Of a DNA stretch of 25,433 bases, positions 14,902-21,648 are shown one piece after another. This stretch comes from Acidobacteriaceae bacterium (GTDB lineage Bacteria > Acidobacteriota > Terriglobia > Terriglobales > Acidobacteriaceae). The DNA lies in NCBI GenBank assembly GCA_003152795.1, contig PMBA01000273.1, positions 1-25,433 of the forward strand, read 5' to 3'. Below the pieces are notes generated by a model. That model saw only the letters and a list, made by a program, of their open reading frames with translations, made no database searches and was not told the origin of the DNA. A program made the translations under genes and the position numbers. How positions within the stretch are numbered: position 1 is the stretch's first letter; the number at the start of each line of letters is the position of its first letter.

Positions 14902-16028
14902 AGTTCATGTCCTTCCCAGGCACCGCCCGGCTGGATGACGATCTTCATCGAGTCTGGTTGAGGATGGGCAGCCAGATGCAACGCTTCCACTCCCCTTTCA
15001 AGCGGAAAACGGTGGCTGATAAGCCGTTCAAGATCCATCTCACGGTTCATCACAAACCGCACTGATTCCTCCTGCAGATCGACCGATGCGCTATAAGATC
15101 CCAGTAGAGCCTTTTCATCCACGCACACCGCAGCCGGGTCGATGGTGACCTCTCCGCGCACCGTCTGCGCAAACAGTAGCACTCGGCCTCCCGGACGCGT
15201 TGCATCAATCGCGGGCCGGATCAGTCCGCTCCCGCCGACCGCCAGAATCACCGCATCCGCCCCACGCCCTTCTGTCATTTCGCGCACAGTTTGTCCGGCG
15301 TCGGCTTTGGACGCATCAATTGTCAGTTTTAGGCCGAAGCTATTTGCTATTGTAAGCCTCGCCGGATGCAAATCGGAAGTAATCACACGACTCCCCGCCC
15401 GCTTCGCCAAAGTCGCCAGGATCAGGCCAATCGGACCCTGCCCAATCACCAGCACCGTCTCCCCCGCTTGCAGCCGGAGGGTCTCAATACCTTTGATGCA
15501 GGTATTCGCCGGTTCGACAAAACAGGCCTGCTCGAAACTCACGCCGTCCGGAATTCGTACGGTCCCCTTCTCGACAATCCAGTCCATCACCCGCACGTAT
15601 TCCGCAAATCCTCCACCCGACGGCTCAAAACCCGCCGTACAGCCCACCTTCTTATAGCCAGCGCACTGCGCAAAAGTCTTGTGTCGACAGTAATAGCATT
15701 CTCCGCACGGAATATGGTGAAACACAACCACGCGGTCGCCAACGCTGAACTGGCGCACGCCTTCGCCAACTTTCGCGACGACACCCGCGGTCTCATGCCC
15801 GAAAATGCGCGGTGCCGAGTGCGATCCGCTAGCGATCTTCTTAAGATCGGTGCCGCAAATTCCGCAGGTGTGGACGCGCACCAGAATCTCGCCCATCCCA
15901 ATCTCGGGTACCGGCACTTCCTCCAGTCGCACATCGTCTACGCCGCGATACACGGCCGCCTTCATCGTCGAAGGAACCTTGCGCCCTGCGCTTTTAAAAG
16001 CCAACGGCAATGTCTGGGCATTCGCCAT
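14898..16028 (-). CDS. Zinc-dependent MDR dehydrogenase, hpn cluster copy 2
   Basis: About 376 residues, related to but clearly different from the neighbouring dehydrogenase. Seen: CGICGTDLK (catalytic Cys58), GHE (His78, Glu79), the structural-zinc set Cys108, Cys111, Cys114 and Cys122 in PCGECYYCRHKTFAQC, and the cofactor fold VLVIGQGPIGLILATLAKRA with a following acidic residue (SDLHPARL) that favours NAD over NADP. The start is uncertain: ATG 16028 is chosen because it avoids overlap with hpnG and gives a modest lead; ATG 15965 gives the classical N-terminus MKAAVYRG, and 16115 would run 59 nt into hpnG. The stop overlaps the ATG of copy 1. The paired, co-translated genes may act in sequence or as a hetero-oligomer on a polyol side chain (inference). 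Confidence 0.9.
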   Translation of the reverse strand: MANAQTLPLAFKSAGRKVPSTMKAAVYRGVDDVRLEEVPVPEIGMGEILVRVHTCGICGTDLKKIASGSHSAPRIFGHETAGVVAKVGEGVRQFSVGDRVVVFHHIPCGECYYCRHKTFAQCAGYKKVGCTAGFEPSGGGFAEYVRVMDWIVEKGTVRIPDGVSFEQACFVEPANTCIKGIETLRLQAGETVLVIGQGPIGLILATLAKRAGSRVITSDLHPARLTIANSFGLKLTIDASKADAGQTVREMTEGRGADAVILAVGGSGLIRPAIDATRPGGRVLLFAQTVRGEVTIDPAAVCVDEKALLGSYSASVDLQEESVRFVMNREMDLERLISHRFPLERGVEALHLAAHPQPDSMKIVIQPGGAWEGHEL

Positions 16029-16056
16029 AGCAAACTCTGTTACCCGCTTCCTTCCC

Positions 16057-16836
16057 TTAAGCCTTAGTATGAGACTCATTGCCGGCGCGAGTATGTGCAA
16101 TAGCGCACTCTGCACCGTCTTTCGCTGCTTGCAACCCGGACCCCAGCGACTCCAAAGGGCAAAATCTCGCGCGCGCCAGGTAACTCACCAGCGCTCCGCA
16201 AAGAGCCCGGCTTGCCTTCGAACTGTTCCGCGCCAGCGTAATCGTCGTCCCCCACAACCACGGCCTCTGGACCACATGACACCCAAACCTGGCGGAGCGA
16301 AAGGTGCCATCCGCCGCCACAAAGCGATCCATCGCCGGCATGCTGAAATCGGCGGCGTCGGACACGGCTTTTAAAACTGCGAATTCGACTCCCCGCGCCT
16401 CCGCTCCTTGCGCCACAGCGGCTGCTTCCATGTCCACCGCGCTCGCCCCATACGCTTTGCCCAATCGATCTTTCTGCTCCTTGCCCGCCACGCTTGCCGA
16501 AGTCACCAGTATCCCTTCACCCCAGCCAAGTTCGGTTCGGACGCCATCGGCCGCGTTGATCACCGTTCGCGGCTCCAGGATATCCCCCGCTCTCAGCGAG
16601 CCATTGACTGCTCCGGCAAATCCAGCTGAGATCACCAGCGCCGGGCGGACTTCCTGAATCACTGCCTCGGTAGCGCGGCGCGCCGCTGCCGCTCCAATGC
16701 CCCCGCATATCAATACCGCGTCACCATTTTCAAAAATACGAAACCGCCGTCCGCCGTGTTCGATCACCCTGACTTTCCAGCTTCGGGCCAGCGGCCTCAC
16801 TTCGCGCTCCATCGCGGCAATAATCGCAATCCTCAT
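16057..16836 (-). CDS. hpnG: Adenosylhopane nucleosidase/phosphorylase HpnG
   Basis: A 259-residue protein of the purine nucleoside phosphorylase (PNP/UDP) family. HpnG removes adenine from adenosylhopane to give phosphoribosylhopane or ribosylhopane. Seen: the start MRIAIIAAMEREVRPLAR, the phosphate/ribose loop ISAGFAGAVN (69-78), the ribose-binding VDMEAAAVA (134-142) and the catalytic aspartate in KAVSDAAD (Asp160). The identification rests on this fold plus the place between hpnA and the dehydrogenases; a general 5'-methylthioadenosine nucleosidase is the alternative but would lack this setting. The last about 40 residues are atypical and overlap nothing. Its usual partner hpnH, which makes adenosylhopane, is not in the window. 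Confidence 0.88.
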   Translation of the reverse strand: MRIAIIAAMEREVRPLARSWKVRVIEHGGRRFRIFENGDAVLICGGIGAAAARRATEAVIQEVRPALVISAGFAGAVNGSLRAGDILEPRTVINAADGVRTELGWGEGILVTSASVAGKEQKDRLGKAYGASAVDMEAAAVAQGAEARGVEFAVLKAVSDAADFSMPAMDRFVAADGTFRSARFGCHVVQRPWLWGTTITLARNSSKASRALCGALVSYLARARFCPLESLGSGLQAAKDGAECAIAHTRAGNESHTKA

Positions 16837-16907
16837 TCATCCTCAACGCAGCGAACTTCTCCATCAGACGCGGTGACGACCGGTTCCGATCAAGCACATG
16901 GGCTTCC

Positions 16908-16942
16908 CCTGCGCCCCTCCGTGTACCGCGTGGTTAAGCCTT
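16908..16942. repeat. Possible dispersed intergenic repeat (CCTCCGTGTACC... type)
   Basis: CTGCGCCCCTCCGTG followed by TACCGCGTGGTTAAGCC resembles a degenerate copy of the CTCTGTGTCCTCTGTGGTTAA sequence that I recall as common between genes in soil bacteria. It is the only feature seen in the 133 bp between hpnA and hpnG. Single copy here; recognition from memory only. Confidence 0.35.
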
Positions 16943-16969
16943 CTTCTCGAACGCGCAACCACACTCTTG

Positions 16970-18058
16970 CTAGGCATACCCGTTCGCGCGAAACCACTCC
17001 ACCGACCGCCGCAGTGCTCCATCCACCGGAACCGTCCGCCAGCCCAGTTCCCGTTCCGCTTTCGCTGAACTCACAAACATCATCTTGCGTCCCATGCGCA
17101 CTGCATCAATCGTCGCGCGCGGCTCGCGGCCCAAAAGTCGGCCCGTCACCATCTCGTCCACAACTCCAGCCGCCAGCGCAAAAATGTAAGGCAGTTTCAC
17201 CGTCGGCGACGGCAAGCCCGTAATCGCCCCAAGCCGGTCCAGAATCTGCTTCAGCGTTAGATTCTCTCCCCCCAGAATGTAGCGCTCGCCCGTTCTTCCC
17301 TTCTCCAGCGCCTGCACATGCCCGCGCGCGCATTCCGTCGCATCCACCAGGTTCAACCCCGTCTCCACATACGCCGGAAACTTCCGCTTCAGGAAATCCA
17401 CCACGATGCGCCCCGTCGGAGTCGGTTTGATATCCCGCTCGCCAATCGGCGTCGTAGGATTCACGATCACTACATCGACTCCCGATTTCGCGGCATCGAC
17501 CGCCACTTGCTCCGCCATAAACTTCGAACGCTTGTAGTGCCCAATCATGTCCACCAAAGACACCGGACTCTCTTCATCCGCCACCAAGCCAGTGGAGACC
17601 AGGCTCGTGTCGGAACGCCCCCCCCCGGTTTGCGTAGGGGCAGGTGCCCTCACCTGCCCAGCCGAGCGCATCTCGGCCGCTGTATGGTTCGAGATAAAAC
17701 CCATCGTCGCCACACTAGACGTGTACACGACGCGCCGTACTCCTTGTTTCCGAGCCGCTTCGAGCAAGGAACGCGTGCCCTCGACATTCGACCGATACAT
17801 CTCCTTGGCATCTCGCCCGCGCACCCACAGCCGGTAGTCCGCCGCCACGTGAAATACAACCTCGCGGCCGGAAAGCGCCTTCGCAATCGAAGCCGCGTCC
17901 CGCAGGTCGCCCACAACTCGATCCGCGTCCACCCCATCAAGGTTGCGCAGATCGCTCGTAGCCCGCACCAGCAGCCGCAACTCGGCTCCCTGTTCCGCCA
18001 GAACGCGCGCCACATGGCTGCCCAGAAATCCCGTAGCTCCGGTAACAAAAACTTTCAA
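16970..18058 (-). CDS. hpnA: Hopanoid-associated sugar epimerase HpnA, with insertion
   Basis: A 362-residue NAD-dependent epimerase/dehydratase-type protein of the extended SDR family, always found with hopanoid genes; its exact substrate is not settled. Seen: the cofactor loop GATGFLGSH (7-15), NVEGTRSLLEAA, YTSSVATMG, the catalytic YKRSK (Tyr175, Lys179), NPTTPIGERD and a C-terminal ELGWRTVPVDGALRRSVEWF. Relatives run nearly straight from YTSSVAT... to ESPVSLVDMIGHYKRSK; here about 30 extra residues (roughly 130-158, MRSAGQVRAPAPTQTGGGRS and on) are inserted in frame, and the family length is usually about 330. The insert is coded by a hairpin repeat and a run of nine G. It is upstream of the catalytic Tyr in an exposed loop, so activity may survive. 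Confidence 0.92.
   Translation of the reverse strand: MKVFVTGATGFLGSHVARVLAEQGAELRLLVRATSDLRNLDGVDADRVVGDLRDAASIAKALSGREVVFHVAADYRLWVRGRDAKEMYRSNVEGTRSLLEAARKQGVRRVVYTSSVATMGFISNHTAAEMRSAGQVRAPAPTQTGGGRSDTSLVSTGLVADEESPVSLVDMIGHYKRSKFMAEQVAVDAAKSGVDVVIVNPTTPIGERDIKPTPTGRIVVDFLKRKFPAYVETGLNLVDATECARGHVQALEKGRTGERYILGGENLTLKQILDRLGAITGLPSPTVKLPYIFALAAGVVDEMVTGRLLGREPRATIDAVRMGRKMMFVSSAKAERELGWRTVPVDGALRRSVEWFRANGYA
17618..17626. repeat. Nine-base C/G homopolymer inside hpnA
   Basis: Nine consecutive C on the + strand (G on the coding strand) encode Gly-Gly-Gly in the hpnA insert. Runs of this length are prone to slipped-strand changes, and gain or loss of one base would truncate HpnA soon after. 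The current length keeps the frame open. Confidence 0.9.
17638..17659. repeat. Hairpin repeat inserted in the hpnA coding sequence
   Basis: GGGCAGGTG (17638-17646) and CACCTGCCC (17651-17659) form a perfect 9-bp stem with loop CCCT. It is part of the stretch (about 17585-17662) coding for the extra HpnA residues. GTAGGGGCAGGTG...CACCTGCCC sequences recur between genes in acidobacterial genomes as far as I recall, so this is probably a mobile or dispersed repeat that entered a gene. Confidence 0.75.
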
Positions 18059-18061
18059 AAC

Positions 18062-18169
18062 CAGTTCTCGGTTCTCAGTTCTCGGTGCTCAGTCACAACT
18101 CAGAAGGACTACGACATAACCCGCCGTCACCGCTCTTTCTGAGAACTGGGAACTGAGAACCGGGAACTA
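18062..18169. repeat. Imperfect inverted repeat (TTCTCAGTTCTC type) between hpnA and shc
   Basis: Arms of 29 bp at 18062-18090 and 18141-18169 match in 24 positions as reverse complements, built of CAGTTCTC/CAGTTCCC words, with a 50-bp loop. They fill the whole hpnA-shc gap. The right arm includes the TAG stop of shc. In the mRNA the pair would form a long hairpin, which could lower expression of hpnA relative to shc or stabilise the shc 3' end. Similar words recur in soil-bacterial genomes. Confidence 0.8.
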
Positions 18170-20170
18170 GCTCGTACTCTTCTCCGCCATCACCTTCGAA
18201 TACGTCGTGAGCGCGATCAGCGGGAAATACTCGCGGTACAGGTGGTACATCAGATAAAACACGCGCGGGAAGCCCGTTCCGGTGAAGAAAGCCTCGTCCC
18301 ACGAACCATCTTTCTTTTGCGTGCGCAGAAGATACGCCATGCCCCGGGCCACGCATTCGCTGCGCGTGTCGCCTACCGCGAGCAGTCCCATAATCGCCCA
18401 AGCGGTCTGCGATGCCGTGCTGTCGCCTTGCCCTCGCAGGTCGGGCTCGTCGTAGGATCCTACCGTCTCGCCCCAGCCGCCATCGGCATTCTGCACCGAC
18501 CGCAACCACTCCGCCGCCTGCTGGATCATGGGCTCGTTCCGGTCCGCGGCCATCGCTTCCAGACCGCGCAACACCTGCATCGTGCCGTAGATGTAGTTCA
18601 CGCCCCACCGTCCGAACCAGCTTCCATCCGGCTCCTGCTCCTGGCGAATAAACTTGATCGCCCGCTTCACCGCCGGGTGGCTCTGATCGTATCCATAGGT
18701 CGCAAGACACTCCAGAATCCTGCCCGTGATGTCCACGGTCGCGGGGTCGAGCATGGCGTTGTGATCGGCAAACGGCACATATTGGAACACCATGCGGTCG
18801 TTGTCTTTGTCGAACGAAGCCCACCCTCCGTCCTTGCACTGCATCGACAAGATCCAATCGATCGCCCGCTGCACCGACTCGCTCTGATAGCGCCCGTTCG
18901 GATGCTCCACCCGGCTCAGCGCCAGACAGACCATGGCGCTATCGTCGACGTCGGGATAGAACTCGTTGTTGAACTCGAAATACCACCCGCCCGGCTCGCC
19001 TTTCGGATTCTTGATCTTCCAGTCTCCCGGCTTGCGCACCTGCTTCTGCAGGATCCAGTCCGCGCACTTCACCAGCCGCGGATCGGTCGCTGGAACCCCC
19101 GCCTCGCCCAGCGCAAACAGCGCGTACGCCGTGTCCCACACCGGAGACTTACAGGGCTGCATGCGGAACGTGTCGCCCTCCTCGATCCCCAGCTTCTCGA
19201 ATTCATCCAGAGCCCGGATAAACTGCGGATCGTCCACCGAATATCCCAGGCAGCGCAGCGCGATGATCGCGTTCATCATCGAGGGATAGATCGCTCCCAG
19301 CCCGTCGCTCATCTCGAAGCGTTCCAGCATCCACTTCTCCGCCTGTCGCAGCGCAATCGAACGCAGCGGCCGGATGTGCACCCGCTCCGCCCAGTGCGCA
19401 ATTCGATCCGCCACCAGAAAGAAATTCCGCCACGAAATCAGCTTCTTGGCCCAGCGCAGATGCATGCGCGACTTGTCGCGCCCGCCCACAAATAGCTCTT
19501 CCACTCCCATTTCGTCGGAAATTTTCTTGAATGGCTTCTTGGCGTAACAGATCGAAAGCGGCACCAGGATGGCGCGCGACCACGATGAAATTTCGTAGAT
19601 ATTGAACCAGAACCAGTTCGGAAACAGCACGATCTCCGGCGGAACCGCCGGCACCGCGTCGTAATCGTATTGCCCAAAAAAACAAAGATAGATCTTGGTA
19701 AATGTATTGACTTCGGTCACGCCGCCCATTTCGAGTATCTTCTTGCGGGCGCCCGCCAGCGCGGGATGATCCGCCGTGAATCCGGCCAGCTTCAGCCCGA
19801 AGTACGCCTTCACCGAAGCGCTGATGTTGGATGGCCCGGCGGCATAGATGCTCCAGCCTCCGTCTTCATTCTGATGGTTCAGAATGTACCGAGCCGCCTT
19901 CTCAAATCGTTCTTGGTTCCCCGTCCCCAGCAGCGTATGCAGCAGGATGTAATCGGATTCCAGCGTGGTATCGGCTTCCAATTCTCCGCACCAGTAACCC
20001 GCTTCGTACTGCTGCGAGAAAAGATACTGCCGCGCCGCGTCCACCGCCACCGCCACCCGGCTCCCCAGGTCGTCGATCTTCCCGAATCGCATCTGCGGCG
20101 CCGACGCCGCGCTTTGAGCGGAACTCTGGGTCGAATTAGGAGCCGAACTATAAGGGGAGGATTCTTCCAT
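18167..20170 (-). CDS. shc: Squalene-hopene cyclase
   Basis: A 667-residue monotopic membrane enzyme that cyclises squalene to hopene/hopanol. Seen: the catalytic acid motif DVDD (407-410, in YPDVDDSAM), several QW repeats that stabilise the alpha-barrels (QNEDGGW, QCKDGGWASF, QEPDGSWFGRWGVNYIYGT, QNADGGWGE, QKKDGSWDE), and FPNWFWFNIYEISSWSRAIL in the middle. The start at ATG 20170 is supported by GGAG six nt upstream; the frame remains open 44 codons further into ispH with unrelated basic sequence. Length agrees with bacterial cyclases (630-720). The first about 25 residues are a Ser/Ala-rich tail. ispH lies 19 bp upstream; hpnA follows after an inverted repeat. Confidence 0.97.
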   Translation of the reverse strand: MEESSPYSSAPNSTQSSAQSAASAPQMRFGKIDDLGSRVAVAVDAARQYLFSQQYEAGYWCGELEADTTLESDYILLHTLLGTGNQERFEKAARYILNHQNEDGGWSIYAAGPSNISASVKAYFGLKLAGFTADHPALAGARKKILEMGGVTEVNTFTKIYLCFFGQYDYDAVPAVPPEIVLFPNWFWFNIYEISSWSRAILVPLSICYAKKPFKKISDEMGVEELFVGGRDKSRMHLRWAKKLISWRNFFLVADRIAHWAERVHIRPLRSIALRQAEKWMLERFEMSDGLGAIYPSMMNAIIALRCLGYSVDDPQFIRALDEFEKLGIEEGDTFRMQPCKSPVWDTAYALFALGEAGVPATDPRLVKCADWILQKQVRKPGDWKIKNPKGEPGGWYFEFNNEFYPDVDDSAMVCLALSRVEHPNGRYQSESVQRAIDWILSMQCKDGGWASFDKDNDRMVFQYVPFADHNAMLDPATVDITGRILECLATYGYDQSHPAVKRAIKFIRQEQEPDGSWFGRWGVNYIYGTMQVLRGLEAMAADRNEPMIQQAAEWLRSVQNADGGWGETVGSYDEPDLRGQGDSTASQTAWAIMGLLAVGDTRSECVARGMAYLLRTQKKDGSWDEAFFTGTGFPRVFYLMYHLYREYFPLIALTTYSKVMAEKSTS

Positions 20171-20189
20171 CGATAACTCCAACTCCAAG

Positions 20190-21194
20190 CTACGACTGTA
20201 GCGCCGCGCCCGCCGGCGCTGCCGCGATCGTTTCGACGATCTCCGGCGGCAACCCGAAGCGTACATTTTCCGGCATGATTTCAAGTTCCTGCACGTCGCC
20301 AAAACCCTTTCCCGCCAGGTATGCCACCACTTCCTGCACCAGATGCTCCGGAGCCGATGCTCCCGCCGTCAGAGCCACCGTCTTCACGTCATTCAACCAC
20401 TGCGTCTGAATGTCGCGACAGTCATCAATTAGATGCGCTGGGGTGCCCAAACTGCGCGCCACCTCCACCAACCGCTTGGAATTCGAACTATTGTCCGAGC
20501 CCACCACCAGCAACAAGTCCGCATCCGCGGCTACATGCTTCACCGCAACCTGCCTGTTTTCCGTGGCATAGCAGATATCCTGCGCCGCCGGGCCTTTGAT
20601 GTTCGGGAACCGCTGGCGCAGCGCGCCGATAATGTCCCGCGTCTCATCCAGACTGAGCGTCGTCTGCGTCAGGTACGCCACCCGATTGGGGTCCGGCAAC
20701 GTTACCGACGCTACTTCCGCAGGCGAGCCCACGACCTGAGTCACCGCAGGCGCCTCGCCAAGCGTGCCAATCACTTCGTCATGGTCGCGATGCCCAATCA
20801 GAATCAGCGAATAGCCTTCTTTGGCAAACTTCACCGCCTCCACATGTACCTTAGTGACCAGCGGACATGTAGCATCGATCACCCGCAGCTTCCGCAGTTT
20901 GCTGGCGTCGCGCACCTCCGGAGAAACCCCGTGCGCGCTGTAGATGACGCGTTCGCCCTCGGGCACTTCGTCCACGCTATCCACAAAAATCGCGCCCTTC
21001 TGCTGCAACTCCTCCACCACAAAACGGTTGTGGACAATCTCTTTCCGCACATAAATCGGCCGCCCAAACGCCTCCAGCGCAATCCGCACGATGTCGATCG
21101 CGCGCACCACCCCAGCGCAAAACCCGCGCGGCTTCAACAATAGCAAGGTCTTCGTGTGTAAATTGGTCTCAGACAAGTCGCATCCCCCACCCAC
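20190..21194 (-). CDS. ispH: 4-hydroxy-3-methylbut-2-enyl diphosphate reductase IspH
   Basis: About 334 residues. IspH is the last enzyme of the MEP pathway, reducing HMBPP to IPP and DMAPP on a 4Fe-4S cluster. Seen: the three cluster cysteines in PRGFCAGVVRA (Cys26), DATCPLVTKVH (Cys110) and QDICYATENRQ (Cys208), the SAHGV motif, GHRDHDEVIGT with the conserved histidine and glutamate, and GSDNSSNSKRL. The start is either GTG 21194 or TTG 21176; neither has a clear Shine-Dalgarno, though GGGGG lies before the TTG. The gene sits 19 bp before shc, so isoprenoid supply and hopene formation appear to be on one transcript. It is the first gene of the leftward hopanoid run. Confidence 0.96.
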   Translation of the reverse strand: MGGGCDLSETNLHTKTLLLLKPRGFCAGVVRAIDIVRIALEAFGRPIYVRKEIVHNRFVVEELQQKGAIFVDSVDEVPEGERVIYSAHGVSPEVRDASKLRKLRVIDATCPLVTKVHVEAVKFAKEGYSLILIGHRDHDEVIGTLGEAPAVTQVVGSPAEVASVTLPDPNRVAYLTQTTLSLDETRDIIGALRQRFPNIKGPAAQDICYATENRQVAVKHVAADADLLLVVGSDNSSNSKRLVEVARSLGTPAHLIDDCRDIQTQWLNDVKTVALTAGASAPEHLVQEVVAYLAGKGFGDVQELEIMPENVRFGLPPEIVETIAAAPAGAALQS

Positions 21195-21400
21195 TCAGGG
21201 TACACTTTCTGGTTGCAAAAGATGCTCTAAGGGTACCGAAAGATGCACCCTCAGGTCAATGTAAGCCTTTGAGCATGTGAGGATTAGCACCGGGCGGGGA
21301 AATAGGGCCGGTGAATGGGGAGGGAGTCCCAAGCCTGTGGAGGAAGTGAGATTCGTATCAGGGTATTCGCTTTAGCTATACCGTTGACTTCGAGATGAAT

Positions 21401-21414
21401 GCCCCTTCAGGGGC
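21401..21414. repeat. REP-like palindrome GCCCCTTCAGGGGC
   Basis: A perfect 5-bp stem GCCCC/GGGGC with loop TTCA, in the context AATGCCCCTTCAGGGGCTGCGGCG. This resembles the compact GC-rich palindromes scattered between genes in Acidobacteriota. One copy only is seen here. Confidence 0.5.
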
Positions 21415-21430
21415 TGCGGCGCTAACCTTA

Positions 21431-21562
21431 CTACTCGAACCCCAAATCCTTCAGCTCCTGATCAGTCAGCGGCGCAAATGCATCCGGAGAACAGAAAACC
21501 TTGCCCTTCCATGGGTTATGAAACGGGATACAGTTCGCCTTACGGTTGACATTCCAGCTCCG
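21431..21562 (-). pseudogene. Possible remnant of a small antitoxin-like gene (3' end)
   Basis: On the minus strand an open stretch without a start codon, running from a TGA (21565-21563) to a TAG (21433-21431), ends in KVFCSPDAFAPLTDQELKDL then GFE and stop. The -DAFAPLTDxEL- C-terminal tail resembles short Phd/VapB-type antitoxins. No ATG or GTG and no partner toxin are present, so it is at best a decayed or frameshifted fragment. The likeness is from memory and weak. Confidence 0.3.
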
Positions 21563-21648
21563 TCACCTTTGACCGCACGCTTCAGTCGCGCGGTGCCGAT
21601 GTGCTCATGCTGTAGAAGGACTCTTAGCAACCCCAATCCTACCGGCGT

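Larger units (their letters stand above)
21195..21648. other. Gene-poor 454-bp stretch
   Basis: Between ispH and the next + strand gene no intact gene is visible. It holds the presumed ispH promoter (TTGACC-N18-TACCCT on the minus strand, weak), two direct copies of CT(C/A)AGGGTAC (21194-21203 and 21227-21236), a REP-like palindrome at 21401-21414 and a possible antitoxin fragment at 21431-21562. Nothing else is supported. Confidence 0.6.

Noticed and set aside
18242..19495. Open frame of 417 codons on the + strand
   Set aside because: It is antisense to the squalene-hopene cyclase and shows Arg/His/Leu-rich shadow composition.
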